A stretch of DNA of 10,618 nt from NCBI GenBank assembly GCA_031259605.1, contig JAIRLE010000184.1, forward strand, positions 1 to 10,618, given 5' to 3'. Positions 1 through 5,732 of the stretch are shown one piece after another. The position numbers and the translations under genes are program-made. How positions within the stretch are numbered: position 1 is the first letter of the stretch; every line of letters starts with the position of its first letter. Below the pieces are notes generated by a model. That model was not told where the DNA came from and ran no database searches. It saw nothing but the letters and a program-made list of their open reading frames with translations. Source of the stretch: Zoogloeaceae bacterium (GTDB taxonomy: Bacteria; Pseudomonadota; Gammaproteobacteria; Burkholderiales; Rhodocyclaceae).

Positions 1-134
1 CCCTCGGCTGGCCCGCCATGACCATGCCCTTCACCGTCGCCGGCCCCGCCCTGCTGCAAGGCTTGCAAGTGGGCGACAGGATCGGGTTCGACCTGAAGGA
101 CGAACAGACCATCAGCGCCATCCGGCGGCGGTGA
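1..134 (+). CDS. CusF-type copper-binding domain protein (C-terminal end, partial)
   Basis: The last 43 residues of a protein whose start lies outside the window are read from base 3 to a TGA at 132-134. The visible part has WPAMTMPF near its start, then LLQGLQVGDRIGFDLKDE and a short basic end. This matches the small beta-barrel CusF domain, where the Trp and two Met of the W-x-x-M-x-M motif bind Cu(I) or Ag(I) in the periplasm and hand it to the CusCBA efflux pump. The CusF His ligand would lie upstream of the window. The fragment could be a free CusF or a CusF domain fused to the end of a CusB-like adaptor, and the window cannot separate these. No cusA follows, so it is the last gene of its unit. 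The family call is fairly sure and the architecture is not. Confidence 0.72.
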   Translation, partial: LGWPAMTMPFTVAGPALLQGLQVGDRIGFDLKDEQTISAIRRR

Positions 135-147
135 ATATATGGATCGC

Positions 148-170
148 ATGGCCGGGAAGCCTTCTGCCAT
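148..170 (+). terminator. Stem-loop just after the CusF-like gene (possible terminator)
   Basis: ATGGC at 148-152 pairs with GCCAT at 166-170, and GAAG/CTTC inside can extend the stem with a small bulge. It begins 13 bases after the stop codon. No T-run follows, so it is at best an atypical terminator or an mRNA-end stabilising hairpin. Confidence 0.3.
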
Positions 171-206
171 ATGTTCCTCCGCCCGTTCATTACGCCAGGA
201 GAGAGA

Positions 207-320
207 ATGATGTCCACCACCGCGCAAACCGCCCAAGAATCATCTGACGGAAACAATCATTCGAATAGCTGTTTCCTGCCCTGCCGCGTGACGCTACAAA
301 CCGCTTCAACCGCGCCCTGA
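207..320 (+). CDS. Small hypothetical ORF (37 codons) with strong ribosome binding site
   Basis: An ATGATG start pair at 207/210 follows AGGAG at 197-201 with a 5- or 8-base spacer, the best Shine-Dalgarno in the left part of the window. The frame runs 37 codons to a TGA at 318-320, 41 bases before prfA. The product is Ser/Thr/Gln-rich with a CFLPC motif and no membrane segment, and I do not recognise it. It could be a leader peptide for prfA, the surviving 5' end of a decayed gene, or chance. Arguments for translation are the binding site and position. Arguments against are the length, the low-complexity composition and a 28-bp dyad lying inside it. Confidence 0.3.
   Translation: MMSTTAQTAQESSDGNNHSNSCFLPCRVTLQTASTAP
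249..276. promoter_or_regulatory. 28-bp interrupted dyad upstream of prfA (operator- or hairpin-like)
   Basis: GGAAACA at 249-255 is the exact reverse complement of TGTTTCC at 270-276. The centre carries the perfect 8-bp palindrome ATTCGAAT (259-266), with three unpaired or wobble positions on each side. The 7-3-8-3-7 layout is symmetric about 262/263 and lies 86 bases before the prfA start. It could be a dimeric regulator site or an RNA hairpin. I found no convincing sigma-70 promoter in 135-361 to anchor it. Confidence 0.35.
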
Positions 321-361
321 AGTGTTAGACTTCCGCCGCCTGATTTGCAGTCACTTCCGCC

Positions 362-1453
362 ATGAAATCCGCCATACGCAAAAAACTCGAACAGATTGCC
401 TTTCGTCTGAAGGAAGTCGATGCGCTGCTCTCCAGCGAAGACGCGGCGCGGGATATGCGGGCGTTTCGCCGTCTTTCGCTGGAGCGCGCCGAAATCGAAC
501 CGGCGGCGCGGCTTTATGTCCGCTATCTTCAGGTCGAGGCGGATTTGCGGCAGGCGGAGGCGATGCATTCCGACCCGGAGATGCGCGCGCTGGCGGAAGA
601 AGAAATCGCGGCGGCGAAGGCCGGATTGCCGGAACTGGAACTCGAACTGCAAAAACTGCTCCTGCCGCGCGACCCGTACGATGCGCACAACATCCTGCTG
701 GAAATTCGCGCCGGTACGGGCGGCGACGAATCGGCGCTGTTCGCGGGCGAACTGTTTCGCATGTACAGCCGCCATGCCGAGCGGCAAGGCTGGCGGGTGG
801 AGACGCTTTCCGCCAACGCCTCGGAACTGGGCGGCTACCGGGAAATCATCTGCCGCGTGACCGGCGCGAACGTCTATGCCCGGCTCAAATTCGAATCCGG
901 CGCGCATCGGGTGCAACGGGTACCGGCAACCGAAACCCAGGGACGCATCCACACTTCCGCCTGCACCGTGGCGGTCATGCCCGAAGCAGACGAAGTAGAT
1001 GCGGTCGAACTCAATCCGGCGGATCTTCGCATCGACACCTTCCGCGCTGCGGGCGCGGGCGGACAGCACATCAACAAGACCGATTCGGCGGTGCGCGTCA
1101 CGCATCTGCCCACCGGCATCGTCGCCGAATGCCAGGATGGCCGCTCGCAGCACCAGAACAAGGCTTCGGCCATGAAAGTGCTGGCCGCGCGCATAAGAGA
1201 TGCCGAAACACGCGCGCGGCAGGCAAAAGAAGCCGCGACGCGCAAAAGCCTGATCGGCAGCGGCGATCGCTCCGAGCGTATCCGTACCTACAATTTTCCG
1301 CAGGGACGGGTAACCGACCACCGCATCAACCTGACCCTGTACAAAATCGCCGCCATCATGGAAGGCGATCTGGACGAGATCATCGACGCGCTGGCCGCCG
1401 AACACCAGATAGAACAACTCGCCGCGCTGGCACGGCAGGAAACCGGGGACTGA
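362..1453 (+). CDS. prfA: Peptide chain release factor 1 (RF1)
   Basis: RF1 reads UAA and UAG in the ribosomal A site and triggers hydrolysis of peptidyl-tRNA. The 363-residue protein is full length for the family. The helical N-terminal domain covers about residues 1-110. The stop-codon-reading P-x-T tripeptide is PAT at 188-190 inside RVPATETQGRIHTSACTVAV, which separates RF1 from RF2 (SPF). The catalytic GGQ is at 233-235 in GAGGQHINKTDSAVR, the same numbering as E. coli, and the conserved SQHQNKASAM segment follows. The ATG at 362 gives the correct N-terminus but has no clear Shine-Dalgarno. The next gene is prmC, whose product methylates the GGQ glutamine, a classic pairing. hemA, often upstream of prfA, is not in the window. 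The 3' end runs into a purine-rich repeat that overlaps the stop codon. Confidence 0.98.
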   Translation: MKSAIRKKLEQIAFRLKEVDALLSSEDAARDMRAFRRLSLERAEIEPAARLYVRYLQVEADLRQAEAMHSDPEMRALAEEEIAAAKAGLPELELELQKLLLPRDPYDAHNILLEIRAGTGGDESALFAGELFRMYSRHAERQGWRVETLSANASELGGYREIICRVTGANVYARLKFESGAHRVQRVPATETQGRIHTSACTVAVMPEADEVDAVELNPADLRIDTFRAAGAGGQHINKTDSAVRVTHLPTGIVAECQDGRSQHQNKASAMKVLAARIRDAETRARQAKEAATRKSLIGSGDRSERIRTYNFPQGRVTDHRINLTLYKIAAIMEGDLDEIIDALAAEHQIEQLAALARQETGD

Positions 1454-1468
1454 GGACAGAAGACTGAG
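1443..1468 (+). repeat. Degenerate purine-rich 7-mer repeat over the prfA stop codon
   Basis: Near-tandem 7-base units of the form GGACTGA, GGACAGA, AGACTGA start inside the last prfA codons and run past the TGA at 1451-1453. The same style of repeat is found on the - strand inside nuoL (6389-6424). Sharing this low-complexity signature at two unrelated loci suggests a dispersed repeat family. Confidence 0.5.
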
Positions 1469-1469
1469 C

Positions 1470-1482
1470 GGCGCTTCGCGCC
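1470..1482 (+). terminator. Short GC hairpin after prfA (weak terminator candidate)
   Basis: GGCGC (1470-1474) pairs with GCGCC (1478-1482) across a TTC loop and is followed by TTT, 16 bases after the prfA stop. The stem is only 5 bp and the T-run only 3, so strong termination is unlikely and prfA-prmC readthrough is expected. Confidence 0.25.
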
Positions 1483-1504
1483 TTTGCAGTCCGTAATCGT
1501 CCCC

Positions 1505-1588
1505 TGAGAACCTGTTCATCATCGCGGATTGTTGTGTGAAATGTTTGATTTTCCTTCTCCCCCTCATTCGCAGATGAACAGGTTCTGA
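1505..1588. mobile_element. MITE-like insertion with 13-bp TIRs and TGA target duplication
   Basis: GAACCTGTTCATC at 1508-1520 is perfectly inverted as GATGAACAGGTTC at 1573-1585, enclosing 52 bases that are more AT-rich than the flanks. TGA directly flanks both ends (1505-1507 and 1586-1588), as a 3-bp target duplication would. A T-N-A duplication and terminal repeats starting with G are known from some IS5-family groups such as IS1031, so this 78-bp core may be a non-autonomous relative. It has no coding capacity. It separates prfA from prmC and ends just before the prmC ribosome binding site. No second copy was seen in the window. Confidence 0.6.
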
Positions 1589-1590
1589 AT

Positions 1591-1594
1591 GGAG
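1591..1594 (+). promoter_or_regulatory. prmC ribosome binding site (decides the start)
   Basis: GGAG at 1591-1594 lies 6 bases before the ATG at 1601. The in-frame ATG at 1589 would put this site inside the coding sequence and has only a weak AGG supplied by the inserted element's terminal repeat. I therefore prefer 1601. Confidence 0.6.
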
Positions 1595-1600
1595 CGAATC

Positions 1601-2497
1601 ATGCGAACCATGCGGCAACCGGCCACAGACCACCAAGCGCGCGCGCTGTCCTCAGCCCTCTGGCTCAGAGCGGCGCGGCGATCGATTGATGCGCTGGACG
1701 CCCGTTTGTTGCTGCAAGCGGTGACGCGGCAAACGCATGCCGAACTGATGACCCATCCCGAAAGCATGCTGTCCCCCGCCGAACAAGAACATCTGGACGC
1801 CTTGCTGCATCGCCGCGCAAGCGGGGAACCGCTGGCCTATCTGCTGGGCAGCGCGGATTTTCATGGCCGCCGCTTCCAGGTTTCGCCCGCCGTGCTGGTG
1901 CCGCGCCCCGAAACGGAAGAACTGGCGGCGCTGGCGCTATCGAAGCTCGCGCGATTTCCGGGCGCGGTCAGGGTGCTGGATTTGGGTACCGGCAGCGGTG
2001 TGCTTGCCGTCACGCTGTCGCTGGAACATCCCGCCGCCGAACTCGTCGCCGTCGACCTCTCCACTGAAGCGCTGAAAGTTGCCCGCGCCAACGCCGCCAC
2101 GTTGGGCGCTTCGGTACGCTTTCTGGAAAGCGACTGGTTTTTGGCGCTGGCGGACGAACGTTTTCACCTGATCGTCGCCAACCCACCCTACATTGCCGCC
2201 GATGACGCGCATCTCGAGGGCGACGGCCTTTGTTTTGAGCCGCGCCAGGCGCTTATCGGCGGAGCCGACGGTCTCGCCGCCATCCGCGTCATCATCTCCG
2301 CCGCCCCGGCACACCTTCATCCCGGCGGCTGGCTGCTGTTTGAACACGGCTGGAACCAGGGTGCGGACGCCCGTGCCCTGCTTGCCGCCGCCGGATTCGA
2401 TAGCGCGCGAACCTGGCGAGATCTTTCCGGACAAGAGCGCATCAGCGGAGGACGGATGCCCGGAATCACGGCGCAAGAAAGCAATCCCCGCCGCTGA
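1601..2497 (+). CDS. prmC: Release factor glutamine N5-methyltransferase (HemK/PrmC)
   Basis: PrmC uses S-adenosylmethionine to methylate the glutamine of the GGQ motif in RF1 and RF2, raising termination efficiency. From the 1601 start the protein has 298 residues, slightly longer than usual. A helical substrate-binding N-terminal domain (about 1-95) leads into the RPETEEL segment (102-108). The SAM-binding motif DLGTGSG is at 127-133, an acidic VD at 151-152, and the family signature NPPY at 194-197. The C-terminus ends in an Arg/Asn-rich tail of about a dozen residues past the usual GGR end. The substrate gene prfA lies just upstream, separated only by the MITE-like insertion, so the two probably share a transcript. 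An upstream in-frame ATG at 1589 would add four residues. Convergent nuoN follows after 195 bp, and the grxD that often follows prmC in related genomes is absent. Confidence 0.96.
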   Translation: MRTMRQPATDHQARALSSALWLRAARRSIDALDARLLLQAVTRQTHAELMTHPESMLSPAEQEHLDALLHRRASGEPLAYLLGSADFHGRRFQVSPAVLVPRPETEELAALALSKLARFPGAVRVLDLGTGSGVLAVTLSLEHPAAELVAVDLSTEALKVARANAATLGASVRFLESDWFLALADERFHLIVANPPYIAADDAHLEGDGLCFEPRQALIGGADGLAAIRVIISAAPAHLHPGGWLLFEHGWNQGADARALLAAAGFDSARTWRDLSGQERISGGRMPGITAQESNPRR

Positions 2498-2556
2498 CCC
2501 CGCCCCGGCAAGCGCGGACAGGCGACAACCCGCTCCCGGATCGCGCCACCTTTTGC

Positions 2557-2570
2557 AGGGCGCAAGCCCT
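2557..2570 (+). terminator. GNRA-loop hairpin after prmC
   Basis: AGGGC (2557-2561) and GCCCT (2566-2570) close a GCAA tetraloop, a stable RNA fold, about 60 bases after the prmC stop. No T-run follows, so it may protect or process the prmC mRNA end rather than terminate on its own. Confidence 0.3.
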
Positions 2571-2614
2571 CTCCCGCTCCTGTCGAGGCGTACCATGCGG
2601 CGCGAAGAAGCGTC

Positions 2615-2633
2615 GGGGAATTTTACTGTCCCC
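2615..2633. repeat. REP-like palindrome GGGGA...TCCCC
   Basis: GGGGA (2615-2619) is inverted as TCCCC (2629-2633) around the AT-rich loop ATTTTACTG, with GAATTC directly after at 2635-2640. GGGGA/TCCCC palindromes with AT-rich centres resemble dispersed REP-type intergenic repeats of proteobacteria. Only one copy is visible here, so membership of a repeat family is inference. Confidence 0.35.
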
Positions 2634-2665
2634 TGAATTCAAGTCCGCTCACAAACGGCGCTGGC

Positions 2666-2692
2666 GCGTGGAAGGGAAAGCGCCTTCCGCGC
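2666..2692 (-). terminator. 10-bp hairpin directly after nuoN (operon end)
   Basis: Bases 2666-2675 pair with 2683-2692 over ten positions with one G-U, around a 7-base loop, and the stem starts at the base next to the nuoN stop codon. It is the strongest inverted repeat in the convergent region and fits the end of the complex I transcript. It lacks the T-run of a classical intrinsic terminator on the - strand, so it may act with Rho or block exonucleases. Confidence 0.4.
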
Positions 2693-4219
2693 TCAAAACG
2701 ACCGCGCCAGCACGTAGCCGCAGGCGTTCAGCAGGAATTGCGGGAAGATGCCGATGGCGGCGACCAGGACGCTATTGACCGAAAGCAGCGTTCTGTCGGC
2801 AAACGAGGCTTCGATGGGCGCGGCGTTCTTATCCGCTTCGTCAAAGTACATGAGCCAAATGACGCGAAGATAAAAGAACGCGCCGATGAGCGAAAAGAGC
2901 ACTGCCAGCACGGCGAGCCAGTAGTGTCCGGAGATGACCACCGATTCCAGCACGGCGAACTTGGCGATAAAGCCGACGAAGAAGGGTATCCCGGCCAAGG
3001 AGAGCATCATGATCAGCATCATCGCCGCAAACCAGCGGCTGCGCTGATTCAGTCCCTTGAAATCGTCCAGTTCATCGGATTCGAAGCCCCGGCGCGACAA
3101 GAGCATGATCAGGCCAAATACCGCCAGCGTCGCCAGCACGTAAGTCACCATGTAAAACAGCGAGGCGGTATACGCCTCCAGCGCAATGTAGCGATTGCCG
3201 CCGCGCACCACGCCGCTTGCCAGCCCCAGCAGCATGAACCCCATGTGGGCGATGGCCGACCATGCCAACATGCGTTTGATATTCTGCTGGGCAATGGCGA
3301 CAAAATTGCCCAGCCCCATGGAGAGCACCGCCAGCAGCATCAGCATGGATTGCCAGTCGGCAAAAAGGCTGGAAAGCCCACCCACCAACAGACGGATCAC
3401 CATGACAAAGGCGGCGAGCTTGGGTGCGGCGGCAATCAAGAGGGTCACGGAAGTTGGCGCGCCGTGATAGACATCCGGCAGCCACATGTGGAAAGGGACG
3501 GCCCCCAGCTTGAAGGCCAGTCCCGCCACCAGGAACACCAAGCCGAAGGCCAGCACGGTCTTGTTCGTCGGCATCCCGCGCATCGCGTGAACCTGCTCCG
3601 CCACTTCGGTGATTTCCAGGGAGCCGGTCACGCCGTAGAGCATCGACATGCCGTAGAGCAACATGCCGGAGGCCAGCGCGCCCAGCACGAAGTATTTCAT
3701 CGCCGCCTCGGAAGCCGTGACGCTGTCGCGCTGCAAGGCCGTCAGGGCGCACAGCGAAAGCGAGAGGATTTCCAGCCCCAGATAGAGACTCAGGAAATGA
3801 TTGGCGGAAATCATCACCATCATGCCCAGCGTGGCAAACAGGGCGAGCACGCAATATTCGCCCTGGGGAATGCTGCTTCGCTCCTCGAGATAGCGGCGCG
3901 AATAGGCAAGGCTCGCCATGACGGCAAGGCAGACCAGCGCCTTCAGGAAACTGCCCAGCAAATCGGCAATGAACATGTTGTAAAAAGTCAGCATTGCCCT
4001 GGCGGGTTCGCCCGGCGCGAACGGCATCAGATCCGCCGCGGCATACCACAGCGTCAGCAAGGCCGATACGGCAAGCGTGGCTTGCGTCAGCATGAAAGTG
4101 AGGTCACGACGCGGCGAGCGCACGCCGAGATCGACGAGCAGAATCAGGCAGACCATGAACAGCAGGAAAATTTCCGGCGCGGCGGGCAAGAGATTGGGGG
4201 CGGCAAAATTTTCAAACAT
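2693..4219 (-). CDS. nuoN: NADH-quinone oxidoreductase subunit N
   Basis: NuoN is one of three antiporter-like proton-pumping subunits in the membrane arm of complex I, beside NuoK and NuoM. The 508-residue protein is slightly longer than many homologues and is built almost wholly of membrane helices. The conserved charged residues are visible: Glu150 in LYLGLEILSLSLCAL, Lys237 in AFKLGAVPFHMWLPDVYHGAP, and Lys267 in IAAAPKLAAF. NIKRMLAWSAIAHMGFM is also typical. The ATG at 4219 follows the nuoM stop by 18 bases, with AAGGG about 11 bases before it. It is the last gene of the operon, followed at once by a hairpin, and converges on prmC. Confidence 0.97.
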   Translation of the reverse strand: MFENFAAPNLLPAAPEIFLLFMVCLILLVDLGVRSPRRDLTFMLTQATLAVSALLTLWYAAADLMPFAPGEPARAMLTFYNMFIADLLGSFLKALVCLAVMASLAYSRRYLEERSSIPQGEYCVLALFATLGMMVMISANHFLSLYLGLEILSLSLCALTALQRDSVTASEAAMKYFVLGALASGMLLYGMSMLYGVTGSLEITEVAEQVHAMRGMPTNKTVLAFGLVFLVAGLAFKLGAVPFHMWLPDVYHGAPTSVTLLIAAAPKLAAFVMVIRLLVGGLSSLFADWQSMLMLLAVLSMGLGNFVAIAQQNIKRMLAWSAIAHMGFMLLGLASGVVRGGNRYIALEAYTASLFYMVTYVLATLAVFGLIMLLSRRGFESDELDDFKGLNQRSRWFAAMMLIMMLSLAGIPFFVGFIAKFAVLESVVISGHYWLAVLAVLFSLIGAFFYLRVIWLMYFDEADKNAAPIEASFADRTLLSVNSVLVAAIGIFPQFLLNACGYVLARSF

Positions 4220-4237
4220 GGCGGCGGTTACCCTTGA

Positions 4238-5716
4238 TCAATACTTTTTGAGGGCAATGTGTTGCAGAAGATCATTGACCGAAACGTGCATCACCTCTGT
4301 AAATGCCTGCGGATAAAGCCCCATGCCCAACACGCAGAGTGCGAGGAGACCGAGGATGAGATATTCGCGGCCGGAAAGATCGGCAAGCGCGCGCACCGCG
4401 TCGTTGGCAACAGCGCCGAAGATTACCCGCTTGTACATCCACAGGGTATAGGCGGCGCCGAGGATGAGCGTACTGGCGGCGGCGAACGCCACCCAGAAAT
4501 TGAACTGCACGGCGGCCAGAATCACCATGAATTCGCCGACGAAGCCGGAAGTCGCCGGCAGTCCGGCATTGGCCATGGCAAAGAGCATGAAGAGCGCCGC
4601 GAATTTGGGCATGGTATGCGCCACGCCGCCGTAATCGGCAATCTGGCGGCTGTGCATGCGGTCATAGAGCACACCGATGGAAAGGAACATCGCGGCGGAG
4701 ACGAAACCGTGCGAGATCATCTGCACCAGTGCCCCTTCGATGGCGAGGGCGCTCATCATGAAAAAGCCCAGGGTGACAAAGCCCATGTGGGAAATGGAGG
4801 AATAGGCCACCAGCTTTTTCATGTCGGTCTGCGCGAGCGCGACAAAACCGATATAGACCACCGCGATGAGCGAAAGCGCAATCATGAGCCAGGCCAGCTC
4901 ATGCGCGGCGTCCGGCGTAATCGGCAGGGAAAAGCGCACAAAGCCATAAGCGCCCAGCTTCAAGGCAATGGCCGCCAGCACCACGGAACCGCCGGTCGGC
5001 GCCTCCACGTGCGCGTCCGGCAGCCAGGTGTGCAGCGGAAACATCGGCACCTTGACGGCAAAGGCGACAAGAAAGGCGATGAACAGCCAAACCTGTTCGT
5101 GCAAGGCCAGCGGCAGCAAATGCCATTCGAGAATGGCGAAGGAGCCGGAACGGGCAAACAGATAGAGGATTGCCACCAGGAAGAGCAATGACCCTGAAAG
5201 GGTGTAGAGGAAAAATTTGATGGCCGCATAAACGCGTCTTGGCCCGCCCCAAACGCCGACGATCAGATACAAGGGGATCAGCGACGCTTCAAAAAAAACA
5301 TAAAACAACAATCCGTCCAGCGCGACGAAAATGCCGTTCATCAGGCCGGACATGATGAGGAAGGCCGCGTTGTATTGCGCGACCTGGTTTTCCACCGCCT
5401 TCCATCCGGCCAGGATGACGAATACGGTAACCAGGCTGTTCAGGATGACGAACAACAGGGAAATGCCATCGACCCCCAAGTGATAACGCGCATTGAAATG
5501 CGGAATCCAGGCGTGGATTTCCTCGAACTGCATGCCGCTCCTTGCCGTGTCGAAGCCCGCGTACAGGGGCAGCGTCACCAGAAAGCCGAGCGCCGCGCCG
5601 GCAAGGGCGATCCGGCGCGCCAGCGCCGCGTTGCGATCCGCGCCCGTCGCCAGCACGGCAAACCCGGCGGCAACGGGTATCCAGACGGCAAGAGAAAGCA
5701 GAGGGTAGGATGACAT
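4238..5716 (-). CDS. nuoM: NADH-quinone oxidoreductase subunit M
   Basis: NuoM is the middle antiporter-like proton-pumping subunit of complex I in the cytoplasmic membrane. The 492-residue length is normal. Key residues are present: Glu143 in YVFFEASLIPLYLIVGVWGG, Lys222 in FAVKVPMFPLHTWLPDAHVEAP, and Lys253 in AAIALKLGAYGFVRF. TDMKKLVAYSSISHMGF follows. The start at 5716 has AAAGGA about 5 bases upstream and lies 16 bases after nuoL. Spacing, strand and order put it in one transcript with nuoL and nuoN. Confidence 0.98.
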   Translation of the reverse strand: MSSYPLLSLAVWIPVAAGFAVLATGADRNAALARRIALAGAALGFLVTLPLYAGFDTARSGMQFEEIHAWIPHFNARYHLGVDGISLLFVILNSLVTVFVILAGWKAVENQVAQYNAAFLIMSGLMNGIFVALDGLLFYVFFEASLIPLYLIVGVWGGPRRVYAAIKFFLYTLSGSLLFLVAILYLFARSGSFAILEWHLLPLALHEQVWLFIAFLVAFAVKVPMFPLHTWLPDAHVEAPTGGSVVLAAIALKLGAYGFVRFSLPITPDAAHELAWLMIALSLIAVVYIGFVALAQTDMKKLVAYSSISHMGFVTLGFFMMSALAIEGALVQMISHGFVSAAMFLSIGVLYDRMHSRQIADYGGVAHTMPKFAALFMLFAMANAGLPATSGFVGEFMVILAAVQFNFWVAFAAASTLILGAAYTLWMYKRVIFGAVANDAVRALADLSGREYLILGLLALCVLGMGLYPQAFTEVMHVSVNDLLQHIALKKY

Positions 5717-5732
5717 GGCGTTCCTTTATCAA

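Larger units (their letters stand above)
2498..2692. other. Convergent intergenic region between prmC and nuoN
   Basis: This 195-bp stretch separates two converging genes. It holds three separate hairpin-forming segments (2557-2570, 2615-2633, 2666-2692) and no coding sequence that I can support. No hairpin is followed by a good T-run on either strand. Confidence 0.6.

Noticed and set aside
139..210. A 23-codon ORF overlapping the small ORF at 207 as ATGA
   Set aside because: It has no ribosome binding site, is very short and overlaps a hairpin. The overlap is probably chance.
1505..1588. Reading the inverted repeat as a transcription terminator of prfA
   Set aside because: The loop would be 52 bases with no T-run, while the flanking TGA duplication fits an insertion better.
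257..1636. A 459-codon open frame on the - strand opposite prfA, and a 381-codon frame at 322-1467 on the + strand
   Set aside because: Both lie over prfA, whose motifs and length are complete. They show the Arg/Gly/Ala-rich low-complexity composition of shadow frames in GC-rich DNA.
2738..4237. A 499-codon + strand frame opposite nuoN
   Set aside because: It is His/Gln/Arg-rich as expected for the antisense of hydrophobic membrane helices, and it covers the whole of a clear nuoN.
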